Source: Silvimonas terrae
GTDB lineage: Bacteria; Pseudomonadota; Gammaproteobacteria; Burkholderiales; Chitinibacteraceae
Length of the DNA: 64,000 nucleotides
Direction of reading: 5' to 3'
Assembly: GCF_014202765.1 (NCBI RefSeq)
Contig: NZ_JACHHN010000003.1
Location: forward strand, 535,771-599,770
The notes beneath the pieces are model-generated. The model saw nothing but the letters and a program-made list of their open reading frames with translations, was not told where the DNA came from and searched no databases. The translations under genes were made by a program, and so were the position numbers. Positions 54,764 through 63,988 of the stretch are shown here, piece after piece. The first letter of the stretch is position 1. Each line of letters begins with the position of its first letter.

Positions 54764-57580
54764 ATGGCTGTCCAGCGCTGGACCTACATCAAGCGTATCT
54801 TGCCGATCGCCTGGCCTTACATGCTTATCGTGTCGCTGCTGGTGATACTGCAATGGGCTTGTCTGGACATCCTGTCGGCAGGGCGTGCTTTTGTCGGCGG
54901 CGAAAGCTTGTGGTCCAAAGGGCAGAAAGATGCCATTTACTATCTGGACCGCTACGCCTCGACACTGGACGATCATGAGTACCAGTCCTATCTGAACGCC
55001 CTTGCCATTCCCCTTGGCGATCAGCGCGCACGCCTTGCGCTGGATATGGCGGAGCCTGACCTCTACACCGCGCGTGAAGGCTTGCTGGCCGGCGGCAATC
55101 TGCCGGAAGACATTCCGGGCATGATCCGGCTGTTCCGCAATTTCCGGCATGTGCCCTTTGTCAGCCGCTCTATCGAGCTGTGGGGGCAAGCGGATCAATA
55201 TGTGGCGCAGTTGCAGCAACTGGCCGATGAACTGCACGAACACGCCAACCAGGGCGATCTGCAAACGGCACGCGTCGGGCAGATTCGCGCGCAAATCCAG
55301 GATATCAACGGCAAACTGACCCCGATTGAGCGTGAGTTCTCGGAAAGCATTGCCGGTGGTTTACGCATGACCGGCACCTGGATCGGTATTGCCTATCTGG
55401 TGGCGGCGGTGTTGCTGGTGGTGCTGGCTTTGCGCCGCACAGCGCGCTTTCTGGATCAGCGCAATCAGTCCGAAGAAGCGCTACGCGCCAGCGAATCCCG
55501 GTTTCAGCGTGCAGTGGGCGGCAGCAACGATGGCATCTGGGATTGGGACTTGCTGACCGGGCATGCCTGGTTCTCACCACGGTTCCGGCATTTGCTGGGC
55601 GTTACGGATGAGGAACTGCCCAACCGTGCCGATGCCTGGCTGGCGCGGGTTCATCCAGAAGACAAGAACGTCATCCTGAACGCACACCGCCGCCACTTCA
55701 ATGATGGCGAACCGCACGACATTGAATATCGCGTGCGTACCGGGCAAGCGTTTGAGAGCGTGTACCGCTGGTTCCGCGTGCGCGGCCGGGCGTTTTTTGA
55801 TGAGAGCGGCAACCCGGTGCGCATGGCCGGTTCCTTTACGGACATTACCCGCGCCAAAACCGCTGAAGCCGCGCTGCACCGGGAAAAAGAAAAAGCCCAG
55901 GTCACACTGGCCTCGATTGTTGATGCGGTGATCACCACCGATACCGTCGGCCGCGTGGAATACATGAACCCGGCCGCCGAACGCATGATTGCGGTATCAC
56001 TGGACCGCGCGGTACAGCAGCCGCTGGACTCCCTGTTCAAGGCGATGGACCCCGGCCACGAAAATGCCGCGGTCTCCCTGTTGGGAGAAATCCGCAATTA
56101 TGAAACTGCGCCGCTGGAGCGTGACCTCAATATCATCCGCAACGACGGGACTGAGATCTCGGTCAACCGTGCCATCGCGCCGGTCCACGACCGCGAAGGC
56201 CGCGTCGCCGGCGTGGTGCTGGTATTGCACGACGTCACGCGAGAGCGCCAATACGCCGCCAGCCTGTCCTGGCAGGCCAGCCATGACGCCCTCACCGGTC
56301 TGGTGAATCGCCGGGAGTTTGAGCGGCGCTTGTCCGGCCTGCATGCCCGGCTGGTGCAGCGCCCGGGAGAACATGCGTTGATGTTTCTTGATCTGGACCA
56401 GTTCAAGATCGTCAACGACACCTGTGGTCACGCAGCGGGAGACGAGTTGTTACGCCAACTCTCCAGCGCGCTGCAACAGCATCTGCGCCAATCCGACACC
56501 TTGGCGCGCATCGGCGGCGATGAGTTTGGCGTGCTGCTGGAAAACTGCAACCTGGATGCCGCCTTGCGCATTGGCGAAACCTTGCGCCAGGCCGTGCTGG
56601 ACTTCCCCTACTCGTTTGGCAATCAGTCTTTCACTGTGGGGGTCAGCATTGGCCTCGTCGAACTGGCCGATGCCAGCATCGTGCCGGAAGAAGCGCTACG
56701 TGCTGCCGATGCCGCCTGTTATATGGCCAAGGAAAAAGGCCGCAACCGCGTGCAACGCTACTCGCCGCAAGACAGTGAGGTCAGCCTGCGCCATGGTGAA
56801 ATGGAATGGATCAACCGCTTGCGGCGCGCGCTGGAGAAAAACCAGTTCCGGCTGTATGCGCAAGAGATCGTCCGGCTGCAGCCTGGCCCGGCGGCGCGGC
56901 ACGTCGAAGTGTTGATCCGGCTGGCCGCAGACAATGGCGAGATCATTCCGCCCATGGCGTTTATCCCTGCGGCCGAGCGGTATGGGTTGATGCCGGAGAT
57001 TGACCGCTGGGTCTTGCGCAATACGCTGGAGACGCTCAGCGCACGTGATCGCGCCGGGCTGGAACCGCTGGCGACGTGCGCCATCAACCTATCGGGGACA
57101 TCGATTGGTGATGAGCATTTTCTGGGTTATGCGCTCGACCAGATCCGCCGCAGCGGGGTTGACGCCTCACGGCTTTGTTTTGAGTTGACCGAAACCGCGG
57201 CGATTGCCAGCCTGACCCGCGCCACACACTTCATGCAGCAACTGTCGGCGCTGGGCTGCAAATTTGCGCTGGATGACTTTGGCGCAGGCATGTCTTCATT
57301 CGGTTATCTCAAACACCTGCCGGTGGATTACCTGAAGATTGATGGTGGCTTTGTCAAAGACATGCTGACTGACCCGATTGATCGGGCCATGGTCGGGGCC
57401 ATCAACGAAATCGGCCATTTGATGGGCAAGAAAACCGTGGCCGAGTTTGTCGAAAATCAGGCCATTGCCGAAGAACTGCGCCGACTGGGCGTGGACTTTG
57501 GCCAGGGCTACGGGCTGGCCATGCCTGAACCGTTCCGGTTACTGCGCAACGACATCACTACCGATAGCCGCGCAGCCTGA
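54764..57580 (+). CDS. Membrane PAS-GGDEF-EAL cyclic-di-GMP protein (second)
   Basis: This 938-aa protein has an N-terminal helix (AWPYMLIVSLLVILQWA), a helical extracytoplasmic sensor of about 180 residues, a second helix (WIGIAYLVAAVLLVVLALR), two PAS domains (GGSNDGIWDWDLLTGHAW; ASIVDAVITTDTVGRVEYMN), GGDEF at 584-588 (RIGGDEFGVLL) and an EAL domain with EVL in place of EAL (Glu715, HVEVLIRL). ELTETAAI, LDDFGAGMSS and LKIDGGFVK are intact. The ATG at 54764 has a strong RBS. It probably can both make and break cyclic di-GMP. Confidence 0.9.
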   Translation: MAVQRWTYIKRILPIAWPYMLIVSLLVILQWACLDILSAGRAFVGGESLWSKGQKDAIYYLDRYASTLDDHEYQSYLNALAIPLGDQRARLALDMAEPDLYTAREGLLAGGNLPEDIPGMIRLFRNFRHVPFVSRSIELWGQADQYVAQLQQLADELHEHANQGDLQTARVGQIRAQIQDINGKLTPIEREFSESIAGGLRMTGTWIGIAYLVAAVLLVVLALRRTARFLDQRNQSEEALRASESRFQRAVGGSNDGIWDWDLLTGHAWFSPRFRHLLGVTDEELPNRADAWLARVHPEDKNVILNAHRRHFNDGEPHDIEYRVRTGQAFESVYRWFRVRGRAFFDESGNPVRMAGSFTDITRAKTAEAALHREKEKAQVTLASIVDAVITTDTVGRVEYMNPAAERMIAVSLDRAVQQPLDSLFKAMDPGHENAAVSLLGEIRNYETAPLERDLNIIRNDGTEISVNRAIAPVHDREGRVAGVVLVLHDVTRERQYAASLSWQASHDALTGLVNRREFERRLSGLHARLVQRPGEHALMFLDLDQFKIVNDTCGHAAGDELLRQLSSALQQHLRQSDTLARIGGDEFGVLLENCNLDAALRIGETLRQAVLDFPYSFGNQSFTVGVSIGLVELADASIVPEEALRAADAACYMAKEKGRNRVQRYSPQDSEVSLRHGEMEWINRLRRALEKNQFRLYAQEIVRLQPGPAARHVEVLIRLAADNGEIIPPMAFIPAAERYGLMPEIDRWVLRNTLETLSARDRAGLEPLATCAINLSGTSIGDEHFLGYALDQIRRSGVDASRLCFELTETAAIASLTRATHFMQQLSALGCKFALDDFGAGMSSFGYLKHLPVDYLKIDGGFVKDMLTDPIDRAMVGAINEIGHLMGKKTVAEFVENQAIAEELRRLGVDFGQGYGLAMPEPFRLLRNDITTDSRAA

Positions 57581-57588
57581 AACCATGG

Positions 57589-59007
57589 TCAGTAAAGTGG
57601 CACGACCGGATACTGACCCCGTTTGAGTTCGGTCTTGATCAGCTTGAAGGTATCAATATCAAACGCCGGGCGGGGTTGGTCCAGGAGCTCCGCCAGATCA
57701 CTTGCATCTGTCAGCGTACCCAGCCAGCACCATTGATCGACCACTTGCAGTGGTGCGCCGTCGTATTTGCCTTCACGCAAACCCACCGGGCCGGGAAACG
57801 GCCAGTCCGTCAGCCTTTGTTTGGCCAGTGCGCTTAACAAGCGCGCGTTGTGCACCGACAGCGGCTCCTTGCCCACACAGGCGCCACGGCATTGATGCAG
57901 TTGCGCGCCAAAACATGGCCCGCTGCCCGAGCGCGGCTTGGGTTCCAGCCCCAGCACTTGCCGACACAAGCCCTGGCCTTCGACCACCTTGGTCAGCACA
58001 TTCTGTGCTTCCCGCTTGCTGCGATACGGGCCAAACACAAACTGGCGGGCGGTCTGGGCAATAGGGTCCAGCTCTTCCATGGCGACCAGTTTGGGCACCA
58101 GCGCGCCATCTGCGGCTTCGTCCAGCCGCCAGACGCACAACTCGCGCGTACGCCGCAGTTGCTGGTTCAACAGCGGCGCGCGCGTCTTGATCAGTTGCAT
58201 CTCCAGCAACAGCGCACCGAGTTCACCGGCGGTTTCTTGCCAGTCAATGCGCCGCAATTGCTGCACCAGTTGCATTTCTTTGCCGGCACGGTGGTCAGCA
58301 GCAAAATGACTGAATACGCGCTTGCGGATATTGCTGCTCTTGCCGACGTACAGCAGCGCGTCGTTCTCGCCATAGAACAGATATACGCCGGCGGTTTCTG
58401 GCAGATCGTCCACCATGGCGGGGTCGATGCCCGGTGGCAAGGTGGGTTGCCGCAGCATCTCTTGCATGGCGGCGCGGACGGTGTCTACGCCCAGCTCGGC
58501 GCCAGCGGCACTCAGAAACTGTTGCAACAGTGCGGCATCGGTCAACGCGCGGTGACGATCGCCTTCCAGGCGCAACTGGTGACGCGTCACCAGCGCGTCC
58601 AGGCTGTGTTTGTACTGGGCCGGATACAGCTTGCGGGAGAGTTTGACCGTACAGAGCACCCTGGCGCGAAACGGCAGGCCGGCGCGTTTGAATTCGTTCT
58701 TGAGAAAACCGTAATCAAACCGCGCGTTATGGGCAATGAACACACGGCCAGAGAGTTTGAGCAAGAGTTCTGGTGCAAGCTCGGCAAACGTCGGCGCGTC
58801 AGCCACCATCTCATTACTGATGCCGGTCAGGTTCTGGATAAACGGCGGAATACTCTTTTGCGGATTCACAAGGCACGACCACGTGCGCACGCCCGTTTCG
58901 TCAATCTGCACCAGGCCGATTTCGGTAATGCGGTCGTGCGTTGCGTTAGCACCCGTGGTTTCCAGATCCACCAGCACCAGGGGTTCGTCGTAATACGCGT
59001 TGTTCAT
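57589..59007 (-). CDS. DnaQ-like 3'-5' exonuclease fused to a GIY-YIG (UvrC/Cho-like) nuclease
   Basis: This 472-aa protein has an N-terminal exonuclease with all four acidic motifs and the His: LVDLETTGA, QNLTGIS..., HNARFDYGFL and HRALTDAALL. From about residue 200 a GIY-YIG domain follows (ETAGVYLFYGENDALLYVGKSSNIRKR, then the catalytic Glu in LLEMQLIKT), with a Cys-rich tail (GPCFGAQLHQCRGACVGKE) as in UvrC. Such fusions occur in several proteobacteria and are thought to act in repair. The start at 59007 follows CCGG-rich sequence. It is 75 bp downstream of proS. Confidence 0.88.
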   Translation of the reverse strand: MNNAYYDEPLVLVDLETTGANATHDRITEIGLVQIDETGVRTWSCLVNPQKSIPPFIQNLTGISNEMVADAPTFAELAPELLLKLSGRVFIAHNARFDYGFLKNEFKRAGLPFRARVLCTVKLSRKLYPAQYKHSLDALVTRHQLRLEGDRHRALTDAALLQQFLSAAGAELGVDTVRAAMQEMLRQPTLPPGIDPAMVDDLPETAGVYLFYGENDALLYVGKSSNIRKRVFSHFAADHRAGKEMQLVQQLRRIDWQETAGELGALLLEMQLIKTRAPLLNQQLRRTRELCVWRLDEAADGALVPKLVAMEELDPIAQTARQFVFGPYRSKREAQNVLTKVVEGQGLCRQVLGLEPKPRSGSGPCFGAQLHQCRGACVGKEPLSVHNARLLSALAKQRLTDWPFPGPVGLREGKYDGAPLQVVDQWCWLGTLTDASDLAELLDQPRPAFDIDTFKLIKTELKRGQYPVVPLY

Positions 59008-59054
59008 CCGGAGCTCAAAAAATAATGGCCGGTAACGCCTGAGCGCCACCGGCC

Positions 59055-59074
59055 GGCCTACCTCAGGGTAGGCC
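59055..59074 (-). terminator. Hairpin between proS and the exonuclease gene
   Basis: GGCCTACC and GGTAGGCC form a perfect 8-bp stem with loop TCAG, directly after the proS stop, followed by a second stem GGCCGGT/ACCGGCC. There is no T run, so termination is uncertain. Confidence 0.45.
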
Positions 59075-59081
59075 CTTGGCT

Positions 59082-60794
59082 TTAGCCCAATTGCTTGCGG
59101 GCAAAACTCACGGCGTCAGCCAATGCCACCTTCTGCATCTCGCCACCCGCGCGCGCCACGTATTCCACCATGCCATCCGCCAGACCCTTGTCGCCAATGG
59201 TAATGCGGTGCGGAATGCCAATGAGTTCCATATCGGCAAACATGGAGCCCGGACGCTCGTTGCGGTCATCCAGCAGCACGTCCACGCCAACGGCTTTCAA
59301 GTCTGCATACAGTTGGTCAGCCGCAGCCTTGACGGCTTCGGAGCGGTGATAACCCACGGCGACCACGGCGATGGCAAACGGGGCCATGGCTTGCGTGAAG
59401 ATAATGCCGCGCTCGTCGTAATTCTGCTCAATAGCAGCCGCGACAATGCGCGATACGCCAATGCCGTAGCAGCCCATTTCAAAAAATTTCGGCTGGCCGT
59501 CTTCGCCCACAAACGTGGCGTTCATGGCTTCAGAGTATTTGGTGCGCAACTGGAAGATATGGCCGACTTCAATCCCACGGCACAGTTCCAGCTTGCCTTT
59601 GCCATCCGGCGAAGGGTCACCCGATACCACGTTGCGGATATCTGCCACCGCGTTGGGCTCTGGCAGGTCACGACCAAAGTTCACGCCGGCAATGTGGAAC
59701 TTGGGTTTGTTGGCGCCACAAACAAAGTCGCTCATCACGGCCACAGAGCGATCTGCCACCACCAGAATATCGGCATCAATCCCGACCGGACCCAGGAAGC
59801 CTGGCGGACAGTTAAAGCGTGCGCGGATTTCATCTTCGGTGGCAAAGCGGAACTCGCCCACACCGCTGACCTTGCCCAGCTTCACTTCGTTGAGCGAGTG
59901 ATCGCCGCGCAGCAAGGCCACGATGAACTTGCCATCGTTGTTGACCAGCGCAATCAGCTTGACCGTGCGCTCAATGCCGATGCCCATGAGTTCCGCCACC
60001 GCTTCGCAGGTGGTTTGTTTGGGGGTATCGATATCACGCAGGGCTTCGGCGGCGGCAGCACGCGGCGTCACCGGTGCCAGCGCTTCGGCCAGTTCGACGT
60101 TGGCGGCGTAATCAGAATCCGGCGCATACGCCAGAATGTCTTCACCGGCATCGGCCAGCACCTGGAACTCATGGCTGCCATCACCACCGATCGCCCCGGT
60201 ATCTGCAGCAACCGCACGGAACTTCAAACCCAGACGGGTGAAGATGTTGGAATACGCGGTGTACATCTTGTCGTAGGACACTTGCAGACCGGCGAAGTCG
60301 GCATCGAACGAGTAGGCGTCTTTCATGACGAATTCACGTGCGCGCATTACGCCAAAACGCGGGCGGATTTCGTCGCGGAATTTCACCTGCACCTGGTACA
60401 TATTCACCGGCAATTGCTTGTAGGAACGCAGCTCGGAGCGGGCGATGTCGGTAATGACTTCTTCATGCGTCGGACCAAAACAGAAATCGCGCTCATGGCG
60501 ATCCTTGATCTTGAGCATTTGCGGACCAAACAGTGCCCAGCGACCGGTTTCCTGCCACAGTTCAGCCGGCTGAATGGTTGGCATCAGCATTTCTTGCGCG
60601 CCGGCGGCGTTCATTTCATCGCGCACAATCTCTTCGACCTTACGCAGCACGCGCATGCCCAGCGGCATCCAGGTATACAGGCCCGAGCCAAGCTTCTTGA
60701 TCAGCCCGGCGCGCACCATCAACTTGTGCGAAGTCAGTTCGGCCTCGGAAGGCGCTTCTTTCAGGGTGTTGAGATAAAGCTGGGAGGTACGCAT
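59082..60794 (-). CDS. proS: Prolyl-tRNA synthetase (bacterial type)
   Basis: This 570-aa class II synthetase charges tRNA-Pro. Motif 1 ([23 protein letters not shown]), motif 2 ([25 protein letters not shown]) and motif 3 ([14 protein letters not shown]) are intact; the long insertion between motifs 2 and 3 (editing INS domain, with [13 protein letters not shown]) marks the bacterial type. The ATG at 60794 ([15 protein letters not shown]) is preferred to a start at 60935. Single gene with a repeat island upstream. Confidence 0.96.
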   Translation of the reverse strand: MRTSQLYLNTLKEAPSEAELTSHKLMVRAGLIKKLGSGLYTWMPLGMRVLRKVEEIVRDEMNAAGAQEMLMPTIQPAELWQETGRWALFGPQMLKIKDRHERDFCFGPTHEEVITDIARSELRSYKQLPVNMYQVQVKFRDEIRPRFGVMRAREFVMKDAYSFDADFAGLQVSYDKMYTAYSNIFTRLGLKFRAVAADTGAIGGDGSHEFQVLADAGEDILAYAPDSDYAANVELAEALAPVTPRAAAAEALRDIDTPKQTTCEAVAELMGIGIERTVKLIALVNNDGKFIVALLRGDHSLNEVKLGKVSGVGEFRFATEDEIRARFNCPPGFLGPVGIDADILVVADRSVAVMSDFVCGANKPKFHIAGVNFGRDLPEPNAVADIRNVVSGDPSPDGKGKLELCRGIEVGHIFQLRTKYSEAMNATFVGEDGQPKFFEMGCYGIGVSRIVAAAIEQNYDERGIIFTQAMAPFAIAVVAVGYHRSEAVKAAADQLYADLKAVGVDVLLDDRNERPGSMFADMELIGIPHRITIGDKGLADGMVEYVARAGGEMQKVALADAVSFARKQLG

Positions 60795-60885
60795 TGTGGG
60801 TTGGTCTGTAGAGGAATCTGCAAACCGCCAATTGTAGCGTGAAGGGGGCGAGGTGTGTTGCTGCCTGCTTTTTTGGGAGCGGGTG

Positions 60886-61570
60886 TTAGCGCCTGACGGC
60901 GCGGTGTTTTCATACCCGGGGGTGCCCGGGAGCACCCTTCTTTTCTTTGTCTCGCCAAAGAAAAGAAGGCAAAAGAAACGCGACCCCAGCCGGGCGGCCC
61001 TCCGGGCTGCCCTCAGTCGGTCGGGAGCCTGGGGTCTCCCTCTCTTCTTCGGCGCTGGGCTTTAATGGGGGAGAAAGGCAAAGGCAACTACAACTGCAAC
61101 TGCAACTGCAACTGCAACTGCAACTGCCAAATCGTCCGGAGGCGGGTTTTGTAGGGTGGATTCGGAACGCAGTGACAATCCACCGTATGCAGCCCGCTGG
61201 GCTGCGGACTGGATTCCGGCGCAAGGGGGCCGCCGAGGACCGGAATGACAAAGTGGTGGGTAAGGTGAACCATTCTTGCAAGCAGATGGTTTGCGGGGTT
61301 GGGGTTGCTTTGGCTTTGGCCTTTGACGTACCTCCCCTCCGGCAGCGCCGAGCATCGCAGCGAAGTCCGGGGTTTCGGCGGAGGGGTGTTTGAGGCCGAA
61401 GGCCGAGTTCCCGCAGCCAGCCGGACTTTGCGAGAAGCGCAGGGAACCCACGTAGTGGGCGCTGTCGTCGGGGTCGCCTTTCTTTTGGTTACTTTTCTTT
61501 GGCGAAGCAAAGAAAAGTAACGTGCCCCGGCCACCGCCGGTATCAAAACACCGCGCCACAGGCGCTAGTC
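60886..61570. repeat. Composite repeat island with inverted ends
   Basis: This gene-free stretch of about 690 bp has similar sequences at both ends in inverted orientation: GTTAGCGCCTGACGGCGCGG (from 60886) and, on the other strand, CTAGCGCCTGTGGCGCGGTG (from 61567), each leading to a hairpin (60936-60969 and 61488-61521, 14-bp arms with TTTTCTTTG). Inside are a hexamer tandem repeat, unit B (61151-61184) and an inverted unit C (61208-61249). I see no credible gene. Confidence 0.75.
61085..61126. repeat. Hexanucleotide tandem repeat (CAACTG)
   Basis: Six exact copies of CAACTG (61091-61126) follow one variant CAACTA. It lies in the composite repeat island and is not inside a gene. Copy number may vary between strains. 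Confidence 0.9.
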
Positions 61571-61589
61571 AAACTACTTACTCAACCAC

Positions 61590-62306
61590 TTACTTCTTCA
61601 AACACTCACCCAATGCCGCAATCACCGCATCCGCAATCTTGTTCCGGGTGGTGATCTGATCCAGCTTCTTCGCCTCATCCCGATTCACAATCACCCCAGA
61701 CTCCAGCAGCATTGCCGGCATGGTGGTCGCGCGCAGCACCACAAAATCTGCGGCGTACACGCCGTTAGCCTCATCCACCCATTCGCGGCCTTCGCCTTCA
61801 ATCTTCTCGGCGTGGCTGGGGTTGACCTCAAAACCCTGGGTTTTCATCTGGCTGCCCAGGGCTTTGGCACACGTCACACTGCGGGCGTATTGCGGGTTGA
61901 TCTTGCTCACGAAAACCGAAAAACCATGAGTGCGATCTGAATACTTGTGCTTTTCGCCCTCCACTTCCCATTCCTGCAGAAACTGGGCCTGGGTGGAGTC
62001 ATGGTGCAAAGACAAGAAGACATCTGCGCCTTCTGCGGCCTTGGCGCGCTTTTGCAGGTCCTTGCTCTGGCCGTCGTCACCAATCAGGCGCACGGTGTAG
62101 CCCGCACCCAGCAAGCGCTCGGTCAAGACGTCCGCCAGCTTGCTGTTATAGGTGAACTCGGTCACGCCATAGGCGCTGGTCGCGCCCGGGGCGTCCAGGT
62201 AGTGGCCGACGTCCAGTGCCACGGTCACCGGGCGCGGTTTGGCGGCCAGGGTCAGCGGGGCAGCGGCGGCGCAAAGCAGCGCCAGCGCGGCAAGGAACTT
62301 GTTCAT
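61590..62306 (-). CDS. N-acetylmuramoyl-L-alanine amidase (Amidase_3 family), secreted
   Basis: This 238-aa enzyme cuts the bond between muramic acid and the stem peptide. A signal peptide (FLAALALLCAAAAPLTLAA) precedes the amidase domain: zinc ligands are in LDVGHYLDAPGA (His), TEFTYN (Glu) and SLHHDS (His), and the catalytic Glu is in AMLLESGVIVN. Compared with AmiC it lacks an AMIN domain and any visible LysM. Its start overlaps the stop of the preceding membrane-protein gene (TAATG), so the two are coupled. Confidence 0.88.
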   Translation of the reverse strand: MNKFLAALALLCAAAAPLTLAAKPRPVTVALDVGHYLDAPGATSAYGVTEFTYNSKLADVLTERLLGAGYTVRLIGDDGQSKDLQKRAKAAEGADVFLSLHHDSTQAQFLQEWEVEGEKHKYSDRTHGFSVFVSKINPQYARSVTCAKALGSQMKTQGFEVNPSHAEKIEGEGREWVDEANGVYAADFVVLRATTMPAMLLESGVIVNRDEAKKLDQITTRNKIADAVIAALGECLKK

Positions 62307-62662
62307 TATTCGTTTCCGGGTGCGGCTGGCGCAGCGGCCGCCAGTTGGGCACGGCGCGCAGCGATCTTGCCACGCAACAGATTCATCATGACGGTGTCAC
62401 GCAACCAGATCAGCACAAACAGCCATACCAGCAGTACGGCCATATACGGGAAAGAGCTGTTGGTCACTTGCGGTGCGACCGCGTGCAGGATCGGGTTAAT
62501 GGCGAACTCGACCGTACCCAGCACGGCCAGCAGCAAGACCACGGTGGAAATCAGCCGTTCCTTGACGAAGGTACCGCGCAGCAATACGCGTTGTTCCCAG
62601 CGGTTCAGGCCCTGCAGTTCAGGCACGTCATCGGGGCGAAAATAAAAAGCCATGTGTTGCAT
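62306..62662 (-). CDS. Small membrane protein coupled to the amidase
   Basis: I do not recognise this 118-aa protein. It has a soluble, basic N-terminus (YFRPDDVPELQGLNRWEQRVL), two hydrophobic segments (LISTVVLLLAVLGTVEFAI and MAVLLVWLFVLIWLRD) and an Ala/Pro-rich tail. Two start codons are possible, 62662 and 62653. It overlaps the amidase start by one base (TAATG), which suggests the two proteins work together, possibly at the cell envelope. Confidence 0.65.
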   Translation of the reverse strand: MQHMAFYFRPDDVPELQGLNRWEQRVLLRGTFVKERLISTVVLLLAVLGTVEFAINPILHAVAPQVTNSSFPYMAVLLVWLFVLIWLRDTVMMNLLRGKIAARRAQLAAAAPAAPGNE

Positions 62663-62853
62663 CCATCAAGATCACTTTATAAGCGCGCCAGTGTCGCCCG
62701 GCAGGCATTAAAAATCAAGGAAGCCGGGAGACGTTTGCCATGCCGCCGAGTCAGGTTATGATGGCCGGCGCAGTCTGCAGGAATAACCGATAAAACAAAC
62801 GGATAGACCACAATGACTTGATGGTCGCCGGTTCATGATGGATGGATCGAGAC

Positions 62854-63894
62854 ATGAAGTACTGTATTCCTACCACCCTGTCTGGCTTGTTGCTGTTGGC
62901 GGCGCTGACGCCGGCCCAGGCCGAACTCACTGGCGCACAACGCAGCAGCCTGACCACCAGCCTGTTCCAGGACGTCGCCATGCCGGCCCAGCGCGCGCTG
63001 GCTGACAATACCAACGCGCTGGCGCAAAGCATGAATGCGCTGTGCGCCGCCCCGGACGACAGCACCCTGGCCGCCGCGCAAACGGCCTGGAAAAGCACCA
63101 GCAATACCTGGAGCCGGATCTCGCCGTTGCGCATTGGCCCCAATCGCCAACGTGATGTAACGGCCATCTTTGAAGCCGCGCCGGTCGATGAGTCCTTGCT
63201 CAAAAAGACGATTTCCACCACGCCGGATGACCCGGTGTCTCCCAAAGCGGTGTTTGAATCGGCACAATTACCAGCAGGTGCCAGCGGCTTGCCTGTGCTG
63301 GAAAAACTGCTGTTTGCCGATGGCCGCTCCTCTCCCCTGCCCGCGCTGGCCCAAGGCAAGACTTGCCAGTTTGGCCGCTGGGTAGCCAGTGGCCTGGCGC
63401 GGCGCGGTCAGACGCTGATTTACGAGTGGAACTCGCTGGGGGAAGGCATCAAGTACAACCCGGTCTATCACACCCCCTTTCTGACCGAGGCGCTAACCAA
63501 CGCCGCACGGGGTGCGCGCGCGATTGCCAATCACCAGCTTGCCGCCGGAGAAATAACTCCGCCGCCCGCGTTTTTTCCTGGCTGGCGCGCCGGAACCAGC
63601 AAGGCCGATGTGACTGCCAGCCTCGATAGCATTGAGTACATCTTGCTGGGCTCGCCCTCGGGCCTGGGCTTCGACGACATGCTGATTGCCGCGCAACGTC
63701 AGGAGGTGGTGGATGGGTTGCAGGAAAAGCTCATCAACACCCGGCTGGCATTGACCGCCCTCCCCGCCAATTTCACCGCACAACCTGGTGCTAACCGCGG
63801 GGAACTCGTCATCCTGCAAAAACGGCTCAATGAACTGGCCGACTATATTGCCGGGCCGATGGCGGAGGCGCTGGGGACACCGTTCAAGAAATAG
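62854..63894 (+). CDS. Imelysin-family (M75-like) secreted protein, His of GxHxxE missing
   Basis: This 346-aa protein has a signal peptide (MKYCIPTTLSGLLLLAALTPAQA) and an all-helical imelysin fold: two related halves, as in ICMP/IrpA, which are linked to iron uptake. The family's GxHxxE motif appears here as Gly145-Leu-Pro-Val-Leu-Glu150, so the metal His is replaced by Pro. GRWVASGLARRGQTLIYEWN and SLDSIEYILLGSPSGLGFDDM are further family traits. An ATG 12 bp earlier is possible. Iron-related genes that often accompany it are not seen before the window ends. Confidence 0.82.
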   Translation: MKYCIPTTLSGLLLLAALTPAQAELTGAQRSSLTTSLFQDVAMPAQRALADNTNALAQSMNALCAAPDDSTLAAAQTAWKSTSNTWSRISPLRIGPNRQRDVTAIFEAAPVDESLLKKTISTTPDDPVSPKAVFESAQLPAGASGLPVLEKLLFADGRSSPLPALAQGKTCQFGRWVASGLARRGQTLIYEWNSLGEGIKYNPVYHTPFLTEALTNAARGARAIANHQLAAGEITPPPAFFPGWRAGTSKADVTASLDSIEYILLGSPSGLGFDDMLIAAQRQEVVDGLQEKLINTRLALTALPANFTAQPGANRGELVILQKRLNELADYIAGPMAEALGTPFKK

Positions 63895-63897
63895 TGC

Positions 63898-63988
63898 GGT
63901 GTGCGGTGTGAGGTGTGAGGTGTGAGGTGTGAGGTGTGAGGTGTGAGGTGTGAGGTGTGAGGTGTGAGGTGTGAGGTGTGAGGTGTGC
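63898..63988. repeat. Heptanucleotide tandem repeat GGTGTGA
   Basis: Eleven exact copies of GGTGTGA (63905-63981) are flanked on each side by one copy of the variant GGTGTGC, making 13 units. It starts four bases after the stop of the imelysin gene. Such a tract is prone to slipped-strand copy change. Confidence 0.95.

Noticed and set aside
59076..60842. A 588-codon frame on the plus strand opposite proS
   Set aside because: proS is intact and essential; the antisense translation has no family signature and is a codon-bias shadow.
62751..63359. A 202-codon minus-strand frame opposite the imelysin gene
   Set aside because: It is antisense to a gene with a clear signal peptide and family motifs and shows no domain.
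63898..63988. The terminal heptamer repeats as a CRISPR array
   Set aside because: The units are only 7 bases and directly adjoining, with no spacers and no cas genes in the window.
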